Below, piece after piece: positions 33,905-42,672 of a stretch of 64,000 nucleotides of DNA. The stretch comes from Calditerricola satsumensis (GTDB taxonomy: Bacteria; Bacillota; Bacilli; Calditerricolales; Calditerricolaceae), in assembly GCF_014646935.1 (NCBI RefSeq), contig NZ_BMOF01000003.1:1-64000 (forward strand). Direction: 5' to 3'. The number at the start of each line of letters is the position of its first letter. Positions within the stretch are counted from its first letter, which is position 1. The notes under the pieces were generated by a model, which was not told the DNA's origin, made no database searches, and was given only the letters and a program-made list of their open reading frames with translations. The position numbers were made by a program, and so were the translations under genes.

Positions 33905-33942
33905 ACGAAAGGGACAAGCCTTCGCAAACGGAAGGGACAAGC
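33905..33942 (+). repeat. Direct repeat in the NlpC/P60 leader
   Basis: AAAGGGACAAGCC (about 33908-33920) recurs as GAAGGGACAAGCC (about 33930-33942) in the 5' leader. The surrounding bases are G/C-rich and can fold (GCGGGCCGCCCGC just before; GCGGCTGCG just after). NlpC/P60 genes in Bacilli are often under c-di-AMP riboswitches, but I could not identify that riboswitch core here. Confidence 0.5.
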
Positions 33943-34014
33943 CGTGTCGCGGCTGCGTGTTGCCAACGGGACGAGGGAGGGTGATCAGCAAAATCGCCTT
34001 GAAGGAGGGATAGC

Positions 34015-34740
34015 GTGCGCAACCACGCGCGAAAGACGTGGAAGACGTTGGGAGCCATCTGTCTCACCACAAGCCTGACGTTTTCGATGATTGCGCCAAG
34101 TGCAGAAGCAGCGTCGTTTGCGTATATTTGGAAATCTGTAACGTCGCAAACCGGGAAGCCTGGCACGTTCGTTTCCATCACCAACGGTACGGTTTCCAAG
34201 GGGACCAGCTCGACGAACGGTTCGCCGACCAAGACTCCGGCGACGAAGGCGGGGTCTGTACCGATCGCTTCGACGAACGGTTCGTCGACATGGGAAGCGC
34301 CGGCGACCACCCCGACGAAACCGGCCGCGCCGAAAACCGAGGCGCCGAGCCCGCGCGATTCGTCCCTGGCTGACACCATCATCGCCACCGGCGAGAAGTA
34401 CCTCGGGACACCGTACAAGTTTGGCGCCAACTATGCGCGCGACCGCGCCTTTGACTGCTCGGAGTTTACCCGCGTCGTGTTTGGCGAAAACGGCATCACC
34501 CTGCCGCGCAGCTCGCGCCAGCAAGCACAAGTCGGCCGCACGGTTTCGCTGAATGCTCTGCAAAAAGGCGACCTGATCTTCTTCGACACGTCGTCGGCCC
34601 GTGCCGGCATCGACCACGTAGCCATCTATGCGGGGAACGGCAAGATCTTGCACGCCATCCCGCGCGGCGGCGTCCGGTACGACAGCTTCTCCGGCTACTG
34701 GGTGCGCGCGGCGGTGACGGCCAAGCGAGTGATCGAGTAA
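34015..34740 (+). CDS. Secreted NlpC/P60 peptidoglycan endopeptidase
   Basis: A 241-residue exported cell-wall hydrolase. A signal peptide (residues 1-32: basic start, hydrophobic core, cleavage after AEA) is followed by a Thr/Pro/Ser-rich linker (about 45-115) and an NlpC/P60 domain. The catalytic Cys is in AFDCSEFTR near 144, the first His in GIDHVAIYAGNG near 200 and a further conserved His in LHAIP near 212. It cuts gamma-D-Glu-diaminopimelate bonds. GAAGGAGGG precedes GTG 34015. There is no LysM or SH3 anchor. A strong terminator follows. Confidence 0.92.
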   Translation: MRNHARKTWKTLGAICLTTSLTFSMIAPSAEAASFAYIWKSVTSQTGKPGTFVSITNGTVSKGTSSTNGSPTKTPATKAGSVPIASTNGSSTWEAPATTPTKPAAPKTEAPSPRDSSLADTIIATGEKYLGTPYKFGANYARDRAFDCSEFTRVVFGENGITLPRSSRQQAQVGRTVSLNALQKGDLIFFDTSSARAGIDHVAIYAGNGKILHAIPRGGVRYDSFSGYWVRAAVTAKRVIE

Positions 34741-34763
34741 GCCAGGCCGGCAGAGACAAAGAG

Positions 34764-34795
34764 CCCCCACCACACCCAAGTGGTGGGGGTTTTCG
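34764..34795 (+). terminator. Terminator after the NlpC/P60 gene
   Basis: CCCCCACCAC pairs with GTGGTGGGGG around ACCCAA, then TTTTCG. Just downstream (34798-34828) the motif ACATTCCCCC is repeated about three times and can pair with GGTGGGGGT, giving a second hairpin; this may end the minus-strand yheC/D operon whose last gene stops at 34855. Confidence 0.85.
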
Positions 34796-34854
34796 AACAC
34801 ATTCCCCCACATTCCCCCACATTCCCCAAAAGGGCGGTGGGGGTTCTCGCGTTT

Positions 34855-35331
34855 TCACGGGTTTCTCGACGTGCCCACATCCTCGGGCCGCCAGTCGCCG
34901 CACCCGAGCCACAGCGTCGGCTTGCCCGTTGGGCCGGTGAAGAGACGGAAGGCAACCATCCCGAGGGAAAAGCAGGTTTTCAGGCTCGGAACGTTGTCCA
35001 CGGCGACGCGGACGTACAGTTTGCCCAGGCGGTGGATGACGGCGGCGGTCAGCGCCTTGGCGATGCCGCGCCGGCGGAACGCCGGGTGGACGACGACGAG
35101 CGACTCCTTGCGCCCGTAGTCGCAGGCAGCCAGACATCCCGCGAGGCCGCCTTTGGCCGTTTGGGCGACGACAACGAGGGTGCCGGGCTGGTTGAGATCG
35201 TCCGGGCCAAGATGGCGCAGCCAGCGGATGGCGCGGTGCGTGATGCGCCGGTCACCGTGGCGGCGCACGAGAGCGAGAACGCGCGGGCGCAGCCGCTCCC
35301 ACTCCGCAGGGGGGACGACGCGGATCTTCAT
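34855..35331 (-). CDS. GNAT-family N-acetyltransferase
   Basis: A 158-residue acetyltransferase. The acetyl-CoA binding loop reads VVVHPAFRRRGIAKALTAAV near residues 78-97 (R/Q-x-x-G-x-A pattern). Substrate unknown. ATG 35331 overlaps the TGA of the upstream YheC/D-type gene as ATGA, with GGAGGGAAG before it, so it is the last gene of a coupled operon with the four ATP-grasp genes. This association suggests that it modifies something in the same spore-related pathway, though this is inferred from position. Confidence 0.82.
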   Translation of the reverse strand: MKIRVVPPAEWERLRPRVLALVRRHGDRRITHRAIRWLRHLGPDDLNQPGTLVVVAQTAKGGLAGCLAACDYGRKESLVVVHPAFRRRGIAKALTAAVIHRLGKLYVRVAVDNVPSLKTCFSLGMVAFRLFTGPTGKPTLWLGCGDWRPEDVGTSRNP

Positions 35332-36623
35332 CCCCGCTTCCCTCCGGTGCGAAAACCGGCTGCCCATTGGGCGTAGCGGACGCGCGTATTCAAGGCGCGG
35401 CGCTGGATGTCCGGTTCATCGAAGGTCATCGGCTTGGCGTTGGCCTCAAAGAACCACAGCTTGCCGTGGCGGTCGACGGCGAAGTCCATCGAGCACTCCG
35501 CCAGATTGGGCATGTGCCGCTCGAGCGTATGCGCGACGGCCAGGGCCCCCGAACCGAGCTGGTCTTGCAGGCGGGCGGCGGCGTCGGACGAGAGCGCCTG
35601 GGCCAGAAGCACCTGCGGGTTGCCGATGCGCCCGCCTTGGGGCACGTGCGTGGTAATGCCGCCTGCGGGGGCGACCCGCGCGCCGATGCCGGTAAGCTGC
35701 CACTGGCCCCGTCCATCCTTTTGCACCAGGGCGCGCAGGTCGAAGGGCTGGCCGCGGACCTTTGCCAGCTCGATGCCTTGTTGGACCAGATAGGGCGCAT
35801 GGCCGATCCACCGCCAGCACCACGTTTCCAGATCGTCAATGCGCGGGAATGCGGCGGACTGCCGCATCCCCTTTTTCGATTGCCCGATCGCTTCGTAGCC
35901 GACCGGGGTTTTCGTGACACGCAGGACCCCTTCGCCGGCTTTTCCGCCGCACGGCTTGAGAAAGACCGACGGATAGCGCGCCAAAAACGCGCGCAGCGTT
36001 GCCGGGGTGGCGCGCGCGGTGTCGGGCAGGAGCGGGCGCAAGGGACGCGCGGCGCGCAGCCACCGAAAGAGCTGCCACTTGTCAAAGAAGCCGCGGTTGA
36101 AGAGGTGCGCGCGTTCCGCCAGCCACGCGAGAAAGGCTTGCACGGCGGGCCGCTGTTCCCACTGGCGGTAGGGGATCCGGTTGTACACCACGTGCGGCAG
36201 CGGAAGCAGGGCGTCAATCCATCGGCCGTTATGGGGCAGCCGACCGATGACGGTTAGGGCGGTGCGGTCCACGTCGTCCGGGGTAAACACGAAGGCGATG
36301 CCCCCGAGCCGACGCGCCGTTTGACAGAGGGCCGCCAAGTGACCGGCGTTGCCGCGCAGGCGGCCCTGCGCGTCACGCAGGGTGAGAATGCCCAAGAGCG
36401 GACCGAGGCGGATGCGGTCGGGCTTTTGGTCGATGAGGAGGCGGCCGCGCCAGTTGCGCGGGCCGGTCGAGGCGCCGGCCGGCCATCGGCTGTGCACGTC
36501 GACCGCCCACGGTTGATCGAGGGCGCCGGAGGTGAGCGGGAGGCCCGCCGAGGCCAGAGCGGGATGGACCACATGCCACCGGCGGTCGGAAAGGGAGAGG
36601 AACACATGCGCGTGAGGGTCCAT
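35328..36623 (-). CDS. YheC/YheD family ATP-grasp protein (fourth paralog)
   Basis: A 431-residue member of the YheC/YheD family, spore-coat-associated ATP-grasp proteins of unknown reaction. The N-terminal part contains LGPLLGILTLRD (near 72), the family LGP..G(I/V) motif. The ATP-grasp half has SVFLKPCGGKAGEGVLRVT near 215, PFDLRALVQKDGRGQWQLTG near 300 and the metal/ATP site ECSMDFAVDRHGKLWFFEAN near 370-392. ATG 36623 follows GGAGG. Its stop overlaps the GNAT gene. Its N-terminal domain is shorter than those of two of its paralogs. Confidence 0.87.
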   Translation of the reverse strand: MDPHAHVFLSLSDRRWHVVHPALASAGLPLTSGALDQPWAVDVHSRWPAGASTGPRNWRGRLLIDQKPDRIRLGPLLGILTLRDAQGRLRGNAGHLAALCQTARRLGGIAFVFTPDDVDRTALTVIGRLPHNGRWIDALLPLPHVVYNRIPYRQWEQRPAVQAFLAWLAERAHLFNRGFFDKWQLFRWLRAARPLRPLLPDTARATPATLRAFLARYPSVFLKPCGGKAGEGVLRVTKTPVGYEAIGQSKKGMRQSAAFPRIDDLETWCWRWIGHAPYLVQQGIELAKVRGQPFDLRALVQKDGRGQWQLTGIGARVAPAGGITTHVPQGGRIGNPQVLLAQALSSDAAARLQDQLGSGALAVAHTLERHMPNLAECSMDFAVDRHGKLWFFEANAKPMTFDEPDIQRRALNTRVRYAQWAAGFRTGGKRG

Positions 36624-36669
36624 ACACGTCCTCCTTTCGCAGCGCCGCGGCGCTGCTCGCGACGCCATA

Positions 36670-38022
36670 TCAAGCAAAACGCGCCAAGAACAAGGCGTAG
36701 TCGAGGATGGCCTTTCGGGAGAGGCGATCGGCTTCGCGCATGCTCGGATGGTGGAACACCGAGCGTCCCGGCTTGGCGTTGGCCTCGAACATCCACACGC
36801 CTCCCGCGCGATCGACGCCGAGATCAAAGCCGAGTTCCCCAACAGGGGCGGCAAAGGACGTCTCCAAGGCGCGGGCCAGGCGCAGCGCGGCCTGTTCAAT
36901 CCGCGTCAAGATGTGTTTCGCCTGTTCGCCAAAGGTGGCACGGAGCGCCGTTTGGGCCTCCATCAGCGTGCCGCCCGTGCGCAGGTGGGTGGTGATGCAG
37001 CCCGGCCCGGCCATCTTGGCGCCGATGGCGACCACCATCCACTGGTCGGTGCGGGTTTTGTGCGCGTGCACGCGGAAGTCGACCGGGCGGCCTTGATAGG
37101 TGATGAGGTTGATGCCTTGCTGGGCGATGTACCGGGGAAGTCGCGGGATGAGGCCCAAGCGGCGCAACGCCTCGGCCACGCTGGAAAACCGGTAGAGCAC
37201 GTTTTTCTCCCCGCGGCGAAAGCGCACCAGGAGACCCATGCGCGGATGGCGCAAGAACTGATAGATGCCGAGGCCCAGGCTCCCGCCGGCCGGTTTGAGG
37301 TAGACGCTGGAATGGGCGCGCAAAAGCCGGGCAATGTCTTCTGCGGTAGGCATGAAGACCGTTTCCGGCAAGAGGGGGCGGATGTCGGCAAAGCGGAGCA
37401 ACCGTTGGTGGACCTCCCATTTGTGAAAGAATCCCGGGTTAAAGATGGGAATGGCGAGGGCGTGAAGCCCGTGCTTGGCCTGTTGAACGGTTTTGAGGGC
37501 TTCCGCTGTGCGGTTGGGCACGCGATCGTAGACGACGTCGGGCAGCGGTGCCCATCCGGTGTGCCATTGTCCTCCCCGCCAGGAGGAGGCGCGCACGCGT
37601 CGGTTCTCCCAATCGATGTCCAAAGGCGTGAAGACGTAATAGAAACACCCCATTTCCGGAGCCACGGCCAACAGGTGGCGGAAAAAGGCGCTGCGCAGGC
37701 CAAAGGGCTGTTGGGGCCACCGCGTTCGACCGGTTGTGAGGATGCCCACCACCGGCCCGAGGGAAAGGGTGTTGCCGCTGGCCCGCAGGTGGACCGGTCC
37801 GCCGTGGGGGATGAGCAGCTCGTTCCATACCGGCGCGCCAACGACGGCGACGGAGGCGGAAGCGCGGTGCCGGAGGACGGTGACGAGGGCGGACCGTTGG
37901 CCTAAGCGTACGGACAGCGTTTGGCCAGGAGCGAGGCTCAGGGAGCGCAAGACGGGCGACGAGAGGTACAGAACCGGTTTCCCGATCGAATGGCGCTGGA
38001 GGGTGACGCGGATCGTGGTCAT
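36670..38022 (-). CDS. YheC/YheD family ATP-grasp protein (third paralog)
   Basis: A 450-residue YheC/D-type protein. The N-terminal domain (about 1-90) is a beta-rich module, with LSLGPVVGILTTGR near 82; SVYLKPAGGSLGLGIYQFLR near 225, PVDFRVHAHKTRTDQWMVVA near 315 and LGFDLGVDRAGGVWMFEANA near 400 form the ATP-grasp site. ATG 38022 overlaps the stop of the gene upstream (ATGA) and follows AGGAGG. The next gene starts 47 bases downstream. Related to its three neighbours but clearly diverged from each. Confidence 0.88.
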   Translation of the reverse strand: MTTIRVTLQRHSIGKPVLYLSSPVLRSLSLAPGQTLSVRLGQRSALVTVLRHRASASVAVVGAPVWNELLIPHGGPVHLRASGNTLSLGPVVGILTTGRTRWPQQPFGLRSAFFRHLLAVAPEMGCFYYVFTPLDIDWENRRVRASSWRGGQWHTGWAPLPDVVYDRVPNRTAEALKTVQQAKHGLHALAIPIFNPGFFHKWEVHQRLLRFADIRPLLPETVFMPTAEDIARLLRAHSSVYLKPAGGSLGLGIYQFLRHPRMGLLVRFRRGEKNVLYRFSSVAEALRRLGLIPRLPRYIAQQGINLITYQGRPVDFRVHAHKTRTDQWMVVAIGAKMAGPGCITTHLRTGGTLMEAQTALRATFGEQAKHILTRIEQAALRLARALETSFAAPVGELGFDLGVDRAGGVWMFEANAKPGRSVFHHPSMREADRLSRKAILDYALFLARFA

Positions 38023-39137
38023 GAAAAGCGGCCTCCTGTTTGTGGGGAACTCATGAGCAGCCAGCGGGCATACTCCAGGGGACGCAGGACCGACAGCCGC
38101 GCGGCCTTCCAATCGCCCGTGTGCCAAAAGGATGCACGGCCGGGTTTGGAGTTGACCTCCAGGATCCAGACGCGGCCGTCGGGTTCGATGCCCAGGTCAA
38201 TGCCGAGTTCAAAAAGCCGCCCGTGGTGCGCTTCCAGGTGGCTGGGCAGGACGGTGGCAATGGTGTGGACATGCTCAGTAATGCGGGCCACCGTTTGGTG
38301 GGGATAGTGGGCCTCCAAAAACGGTTGGGTGGCCAGCGCGCGACCACCGCCATGCAGGTTGGCGGTCAGGCTGCCCGGTTGGCCCGCGCGTACGGCCGAT
38401 CCGGTCAGCCGCCACGTGCCTGTGCCGTCTTTTTGCACCAGCACGCGGAGGTCGAAGGGCGTCTGGTCGACGGTGTGCAGGGCGAGATACGGCTGGACAA
38501 TCAGCGAATGGGACCGGTGAAGGGGAACGAGATGCGCCCACAGCGCTTCGAAGCTGGCGATGCGCCGGGCTACGGGGCGGTTGTGGCCGTCCCGGCCGAC
38601 CACGCGCCATCCGCCGCTCTCCGGCTGGATGCGGAGCACGCCACGTCCTTGCGCGCCGCCGCGCGGTTTGACGACGACGCTCCCATGACGGCGAAGCCAC
38701 AGGCGAAGCAGCGCTGCCGAACTGAGCGGCGCCGTTTCTGGAAGATAGGGGCGAAGCGCGGGCGAGGTGCGCAGCATCCGGTAGACCGCCCATTTGTGCG
38801 GCAAGCCGTGGCCGAGGAACAGGATGTGGGGCAAGGCCTTGATCGCCGCAACAAAAGGCGACAGACGGCGGTATGCGGTGCGGTTGGGGTAGTAGCAACG
38901 GTCGTACAGCAAGGCGGGCAATGCGATGGGTTCGCGCCGCCAGCGGCCGTTTCGCCAAGCGTAACCGGAGGCGCGTCGCGAACCGAGGTGGACGGTTCGC
39001 GGATCCAGGACGAACACCTGAATCTTTAGCTCCTGCCCGGCTTCCGCCAATTGGGTGAAAAACGTCCGCTCGGCGAAGGGAAAGGGCGCTGCGCTCATGG
39101 CGAAGGCCAGAACGCCTAACGAGCTCCAGGGGGCCAT
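38019..39137 (-). CDS. YheC/YheD family ATP-grasp protein (second paralog)
   Basis: A 372-residue member, the shortest of the four; it lacks the N-terminal beta module and starts directly at the segment with SSLGVLAFAM, equivalent to LGP..GIL in the others. The ATP-grasp region has SVVVKPRGGAQGRGVLRIQP near 172, PFDLRVLVQKDGTGTWRLTG near 250 and LGIDLGIEPDGRVWILEVNS near 325. ATG 39137 follows GAGGAG and lies inside the end of the upstream gene (22-base overlap). Its stop overlaps the following gene as ATGA. Confidence 0.85.
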   Translation of the reverse strand: MAPWSSLGVLAFAMSAAPFPFAERTFFTQLAEAGQELKIQVFVLDPRTVHLGSRRASGYAWRNGRWRREPIALPALLYDRCYYPNRTAYRRLSPFVAAIKALPHILFLGHGLPHKWAVYRMLRTSPALRPYLPETAPLSSAALLRLWLRRHGSVVVKPRGGAQGRGVLRIQPESGGWRVVGRDGHNRPVARRIASFEALWAHLVPLHRSHSLIVQPYLALHTVDQTPFDLRVLVQKDGTGTWRLTGSAVRAGQPGSLTANLHGGGRALATQPFLEAHYPHQTVARITEHVHTIATVLPSHLEAHHGRLFELGIDLGIEPDGRVWILEVNSKPGRASFWHTGDWKAARLSVLRPLEYARWLLMSSPQTGGRFS

Positions 39138-40537
39138 GCTGGTTCGCTCCTCGTGACCTGTTGGCGGTACACGTACCACGCGTAATCGGCGAGATGGAGG
39201 GCGGAAGGCCGCGGGCGGGGCAGTGTTGCGGGTAACCGCAGTTCTTCCGCCCGTTCCTCGATCTTCGACGGTTTCGCGTTGGCTTCGATGACCCAAATTT
39301 TCCCTTGTCTATCCACGGCCAGGTCGATGCCCAGCTCGGCAAAGTGGCCCGGGATGGTCTGTTCAATGCATTTGGCCACGAGAAGGGCTTTTTGGCGCAA
39401 AGCGCTGAGTGACGGCCGCGGAGCGGAGCGGGGCATGGCCTGTGCCAGCGCCTGCGCGGCGGGCAGCGACGCGCCGCCCCGGGCGAGGTTGGTCACGATG
39501 CCGCCGGCCGGCCCCGTGCGCGCAACGATGGAGGTGATTCCCCACGCACCGGTTCGCCCTTTTTGCACCAGCACGCGAAAATCGACCGGCGCTTGCTGGT
39601 AGGTGAGAAGCAGGAGCCCCTGTTGCACGAGATACGGCCGTTTGCCGAGCCGCAGCGCCAAAAACTGCGCGGCCTGGGTCCAGCGCGAAAAGACGCGCCG
39701 GATCGTCCCCGACAGCGTGGTGTACCAGATGGCAAATCGCCGCTTCTCCTTGCGGATGCGGTAGATGCCGTGGCCCAAGCTGCCATTTGTTGGCTTGAGG
39801 TAGACGAGGCCATAACGGTCGAGCAGTTCCTTTACCGTGGCCGGGCCCTGGTAGAGTCGGGTATCGGGTAAGCTGGACGCCAGCTCGGGGACGGTGGACA
39901 GCTGGCGGTGAACCATCCATTTGTCCAAAAACCGTTCGTTGAAGATGGCCACACCGGCGTTCCGCAGCTGAAGGAGGAGCTGCTGGCTGGCGGCGGTCCC
40001 TTCACTGAGCCGGGAGGACAGCCGGTTGTAGACGGCGTGGGGCAAGGGCAGGCGGGCGCGGTGAAAGGCGTTGTGGCGGTAGATCCAACCGCAAATGGTG
40101 GACCGGTCGGCGGCGACGTCCTCCGCCGTAAACGCGTAGACCAGCATGCCGTGCCGCGCGCCACTGGCGATCAGCTCGAGGAAAAACGGGGTAAAATGAC
40201 CAAAGGGGCGTGCCGGTTCGTTTGCGTGCGCCCGGGAGACCAGAACGCCGAGGATCGGCCCCAGGTCAAGGCGATGCTCGTCTCGAAAATAGAGAATGCG
40301 CGCCAGGCGGGGTCCCGGAAGGCACAAGGCTTGGGCGAGCGGCGGGTTCAGGCGGATGAGCGTCGCCGAGCCGCTTCCGATGGCGACCGCCGCAGCAGCT
40401 TGGCGAGAGCCAAAGGAGACGCGCAGGGGAACGTTGGTGGGAATGGCCATGCGCTTCGCTAGGCTTTGGGGCAAGATGATGACGGGGGTTTTGCCGGCAT
40501 TCGCATCGACCTGCACGAACACGCGCATGACGCGCAT
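39116..40537 (-). CDS. YheC/YheD family ATP-grasp protein (first paralog)
   Basis: A 473-residue YheC/D-type protein and the first gene of the operon. The N-terminal domain carries HRLDLGPILGVLVSRAH near 90; LVYLKPTNGSLGHGIYRIRK near 245, PVDFRVLVQKGRTGAWGITS near 335 and LGIDLAVDRQGKIWVIEANA near 415 make the ATP-grasp site. ATG 40537 follows GGGGGCGATG. It diverges from the yheB-like gene, the arrangement of neighbours known from B. subtilis yheB/yheC/yheD. The chemical reaction of this family is unknown; carboxylate-amine ligation is expected from the fold. Confidence 0.88.
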   Translation of the reverse strand: MRVMRVFVQVDANAGKTPVIILPQSLAKRMAIPTNVPLRVSFGSRQAAAAVAIGSGSATLIRLNPPLAQALCLPGPRLARILYFRDEHRLDLGPILGVLVSRAHANEPARPFGHFTPFFLELIASGARHGMLVYAFTAEDVAADRSTICGWIYRHNAFHRARLPLPHAVYNRLSSRLSEGTAASQQLLLQLRNAGVAIFNERFLDKWMVHRQLSTVPELASSLPDTRLYQGPATVKELLDRYGLVYLKPTNGSLGHGIYRIRKEKRRFAIWYTTLSGTIRRVFSRWTQAAQFLALRLGKRPYLVQQGLLLLTYQQAPVDFRVLVQKGRTGAWGITSIVARTGPAGGIVTNLARGGASLPAAQALAQAMPRSAPRPSLSALRQKALLVAKCIEQTIPGHFAELGIDLAVDRQGKIWVIEANAKPSKIEERAEELRLPATLPRPRPSALHLADYAWYVYRQQVTRSEPAWPPGAR

Positions 40538-40635
40538 CGCACCATCGCCCCCTTTGTCTCCGTTTGACTACTGTATCGTATGTAGGCTTGCGCGGCCCGG
40601 TGCGCGGATCGGGCTCGACCAAAGGAGGCGGTACG

Positions 40636-41787
40636 GTGAGCGCGGTGTTGGAGATTGGATTTGGGGCGCTCATGGGTGCATTCATCGGCGGGGCAACCAA
40701 TTACCTGGCCATCCGCATGTTGTTTCGGCCTTATGCGCCGTGGCGGATCGGGCGGTGGACCTTGCCGTTTACGCCCGGCCTGATTCCCAAGCGACGCGGG
40801 GAGTTGGCCCGGCAGCTGGGCGATCTGGTGGCTCGCCATCTCGTCACCGCCCAGGGACTGCGGCGGGCCATGGCCAGTCCGGCGTGGCGGAACGCCGTTG
40901 AAGCGCACGTCCGTGCCCGCCTGCGCCAAGCACGGGTCGACGAGCGCTCGCTGCGCGACATCGTGGCCGCCTTGCCGGTCGAGATCCGGCGGAAGGCCCT
41001 GCGGCTGTGTCTTCGCCTTGCGCGCGAGGGAGAAGCGGCTGCCGTGGCGGCCCTCCGGCGCTGGGTCGCGGAAAAGGGCGCGCAGTCCCTTGGTGCCCTC
41101 ATGCCGCCTGATGCGCGGGAGTGGGCGGAACGCCTGGCCGAGCGGGCCGCGCCGCATGTTGCGTACGAGCTGGTCTCTTTTCTGGCCAGCGAGCAGGGAC
41201 GGCGGGAGCTGGCCCGGGCCTTCCGGGAGGCGATGGCCCAGCGCGGCGTGGTGGGGGCGTTGGCCGGCGTCCTGCTGTCGGAGGAGCGGGTGGCGCACGG
41301 GCTGTCCCGCGCCCTCGCCGAGGGGTTGCGGCGGCCGGCGGCGGTGGATGCGCTGGCCCGCCTTCTGCGGGCCCTGGTGGCCGAACTGTGGCGGCGCCCG
41401 GCGGCGACGTTCTTGGCCGTGCTGCCGGAGCGCTCCCGCGGCGGCCTGATGCGGCGCCTTCTCCGCGTGCTCGCCTCCTCGCGCTTGGGGGAGGTGACCT
41501 TGGCCGAGATGGGCCGCCTCTTGCCCGCCCGGGTGGTGGACGTGTGGTTGCCCGCCGCTGCGGTGGCGGTCCTCGACGGGCTTGTCGCGCGCATGGAAAA
41601 GCTGCTTGCGTCGCTGCCGCTGGCCGAAGCGGTGCGGCATGAAGTGGATGCCTTCTCGCTCCCGGAATTGGAGGCGCGGATCGTGGAGGTGGCCGGACAC
41701 GAGCTGCGGTGGATCACCCTGCTCGGAGCCGTGATTGGCGGTTTGGTCGGCGCGGTGCAGACGGCCATTGTGTTGGGACTGGGGTAG
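40636..41787 (+). CDS. yheB: YheB-like DUF445 membrane protein
   Basis: A 383-residue DUF445 protein. An N-terminal hydrophobic helix with GALMGAFIGGATNYLAIRML, a PYAPWRIGRWTLPFTPGLIPKRRGELA-like segment (near 35-60), a long helical cytoplasmic or peripheral middle, and a C-terminal hydrophobic helix (LLGAVIGGLVGAVQTAIVL) form the family's hairpin topology. Function unknown. GTG 40636 follows AAAGGAGGCGG. It is divergent from the yheC/D operon, as expected from conserved linkage in Bacilli, which supports a shared sporulation or envelope role. Confidence 0.9.
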   Translation: MSAVLEIGFGALMGAFIGGATNYLAIRMLFRPYAPWRIGRWTLPFTPGLIPKRRGELARQLGDLVARHLVTAQGLRRAMASPAWRNAVEAHVRARLRQARVDERSLRDIVAALPVEIRRKALRLCLRLAREGEAAAVAALRRWVAEKGAQSLGALMPPDAREWAERLAERAAPHVAYELVSFLASEQGRRELARAFREAMAQRGVVGALAGVLLSEERVAHGLSRALAEGLRRPAAVDALARLLRALVAELWRRPAATFLAVLPERSRGGLMRRLLRVLASSRLGEVTLAEMGRLLPARVVDVWLPAAAVAVLDGLVARMEKLLASLPLAEAVRHEVDAFSLPELEARIVEVAGHELRWITLLGAVIGGLVGAVQTAIVLGLG

Positions 41788-41934
41788 CACGGGGGCCGAG
41801 CGGCCGCGCAATCGATGGCCCGCAGAAGGCGAGGCGGATTTGCGGAGGAGGAAACGGGGCATGGATCGCGAAGATAGGGAATAGTGTGCAGGGGAACACG
41901 AACAGAGAAACACGCCGTTTCGGGAGGGATCGCC

Positions 41935-42624
41935 ATGGAACTGGTGTACCACGGGCACAGCTTTGTGGAGGTGCGCCACGAAGGGAAAACCATCCTCATT
42001 GACCCCTTTGTGACGGGCAATCCGCTGGCCAAGGTGAAGCCGGAAGCGCTTTCCGCCGACTTCATCCTCCTCACCCACGGCCACGGCGACCACGTGGGGG
42101 ACGCGGTGGCCATCGCCAAGCGCACCGGGGCGACGGTAGTGGCCGTCTTTGAGCTGGCCACCTACCTGTCCTGGCAGGGCGTTTCCGTGCACCCGATGCA
42201 CATCGGCGGGTCGCGCGATTTTGGCGGTTTTCGCGTGAAGTTTACGCCGGCCTTTCACGGGTCGAGCTTTGTGGAGGAGGACGGGCGACGGATCGTCTAC
42301 ACCGGGATGCCGGCGGGGATTCTGCTGTTTCTCGGCGGCAAGACGATCTACCATGCCGGGGACACGGCCCTCTTTGGCGACATGAGGCTGATTGGCGAGC
42401 GGCATGCGCCGGACGTGGCCTTCCTGCCCATCGGCGACAACTTCACGATGGGGCCCGAGGATGCCCTGGTGGCCGCCGAATGGGTGAAGGCCAAGACGGT
42501 TGTCCCCATCCACTACAACACGTTCCCGCTCATTGAACAGGACGCTCACGCCTTTGTTCGGGCGCTGAAGGAGAAGGGCATAAACGGCGTGGTGTTGGAA
42601 AGCGGGCAGTCGCTGACCCTGTGA
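41935..42624 (+). CDS. ytkL: UPF0173 metallo-hydrolase YtkL
   Basis: A 229-residue metallo-beta-lactamase-fold hydrolase. The metal motif reads [17 protein letters not shown] (HxHxDH) near residues 47-60, with later ligands in [19 protein letters not shown] and PIHYNTFP. It is the UPF0173/YtkL family, whose substrate is unknown. ATG 41935 follows GGGAGGG. An O-methyltransferase gene begins 48 bases downstream and may share the transcript. Confidence 0.93.
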   Translation: MELVYHGHSFVEVRHEGKTILIDPFVTGNPLAKVKPEALSADFILLTHGHGDHVGDAVAIAKRTGATVVAVFELATYLSWQGVSVHPMHIGGSRDFGGFRVKFTPAFHGSSFVEEDGRRIVYTGMPAGILLFLGGKTIYHAGDTALFGDMRLIGERHAPDVAFLPIGDNFTMGPEDALVAAEWVKAKTVVPIHYNTFPLIEQDAHAFVRALKEKGINGVVLESGQSLTL

Positions 42625-42672
42625 CCGCTGCGGGGGTGGGGGATATGCGCCAGGAATCGGGGGAGGGAGCGC

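Noticed and set aside
33876-34014. c-di-AMP (ydaO) riboswitch before the NlpC/P60 gene
   Set aside because: The gene type fits, but I could not place the conserved core elements, so the element is listed only as an unexplained structured leader.
34798-34828. CRISPR array
   Set aside because: The repeated unit is only about ten bases with no spacers; no other regular repeat-spacer pattern is present anywhere in the window.
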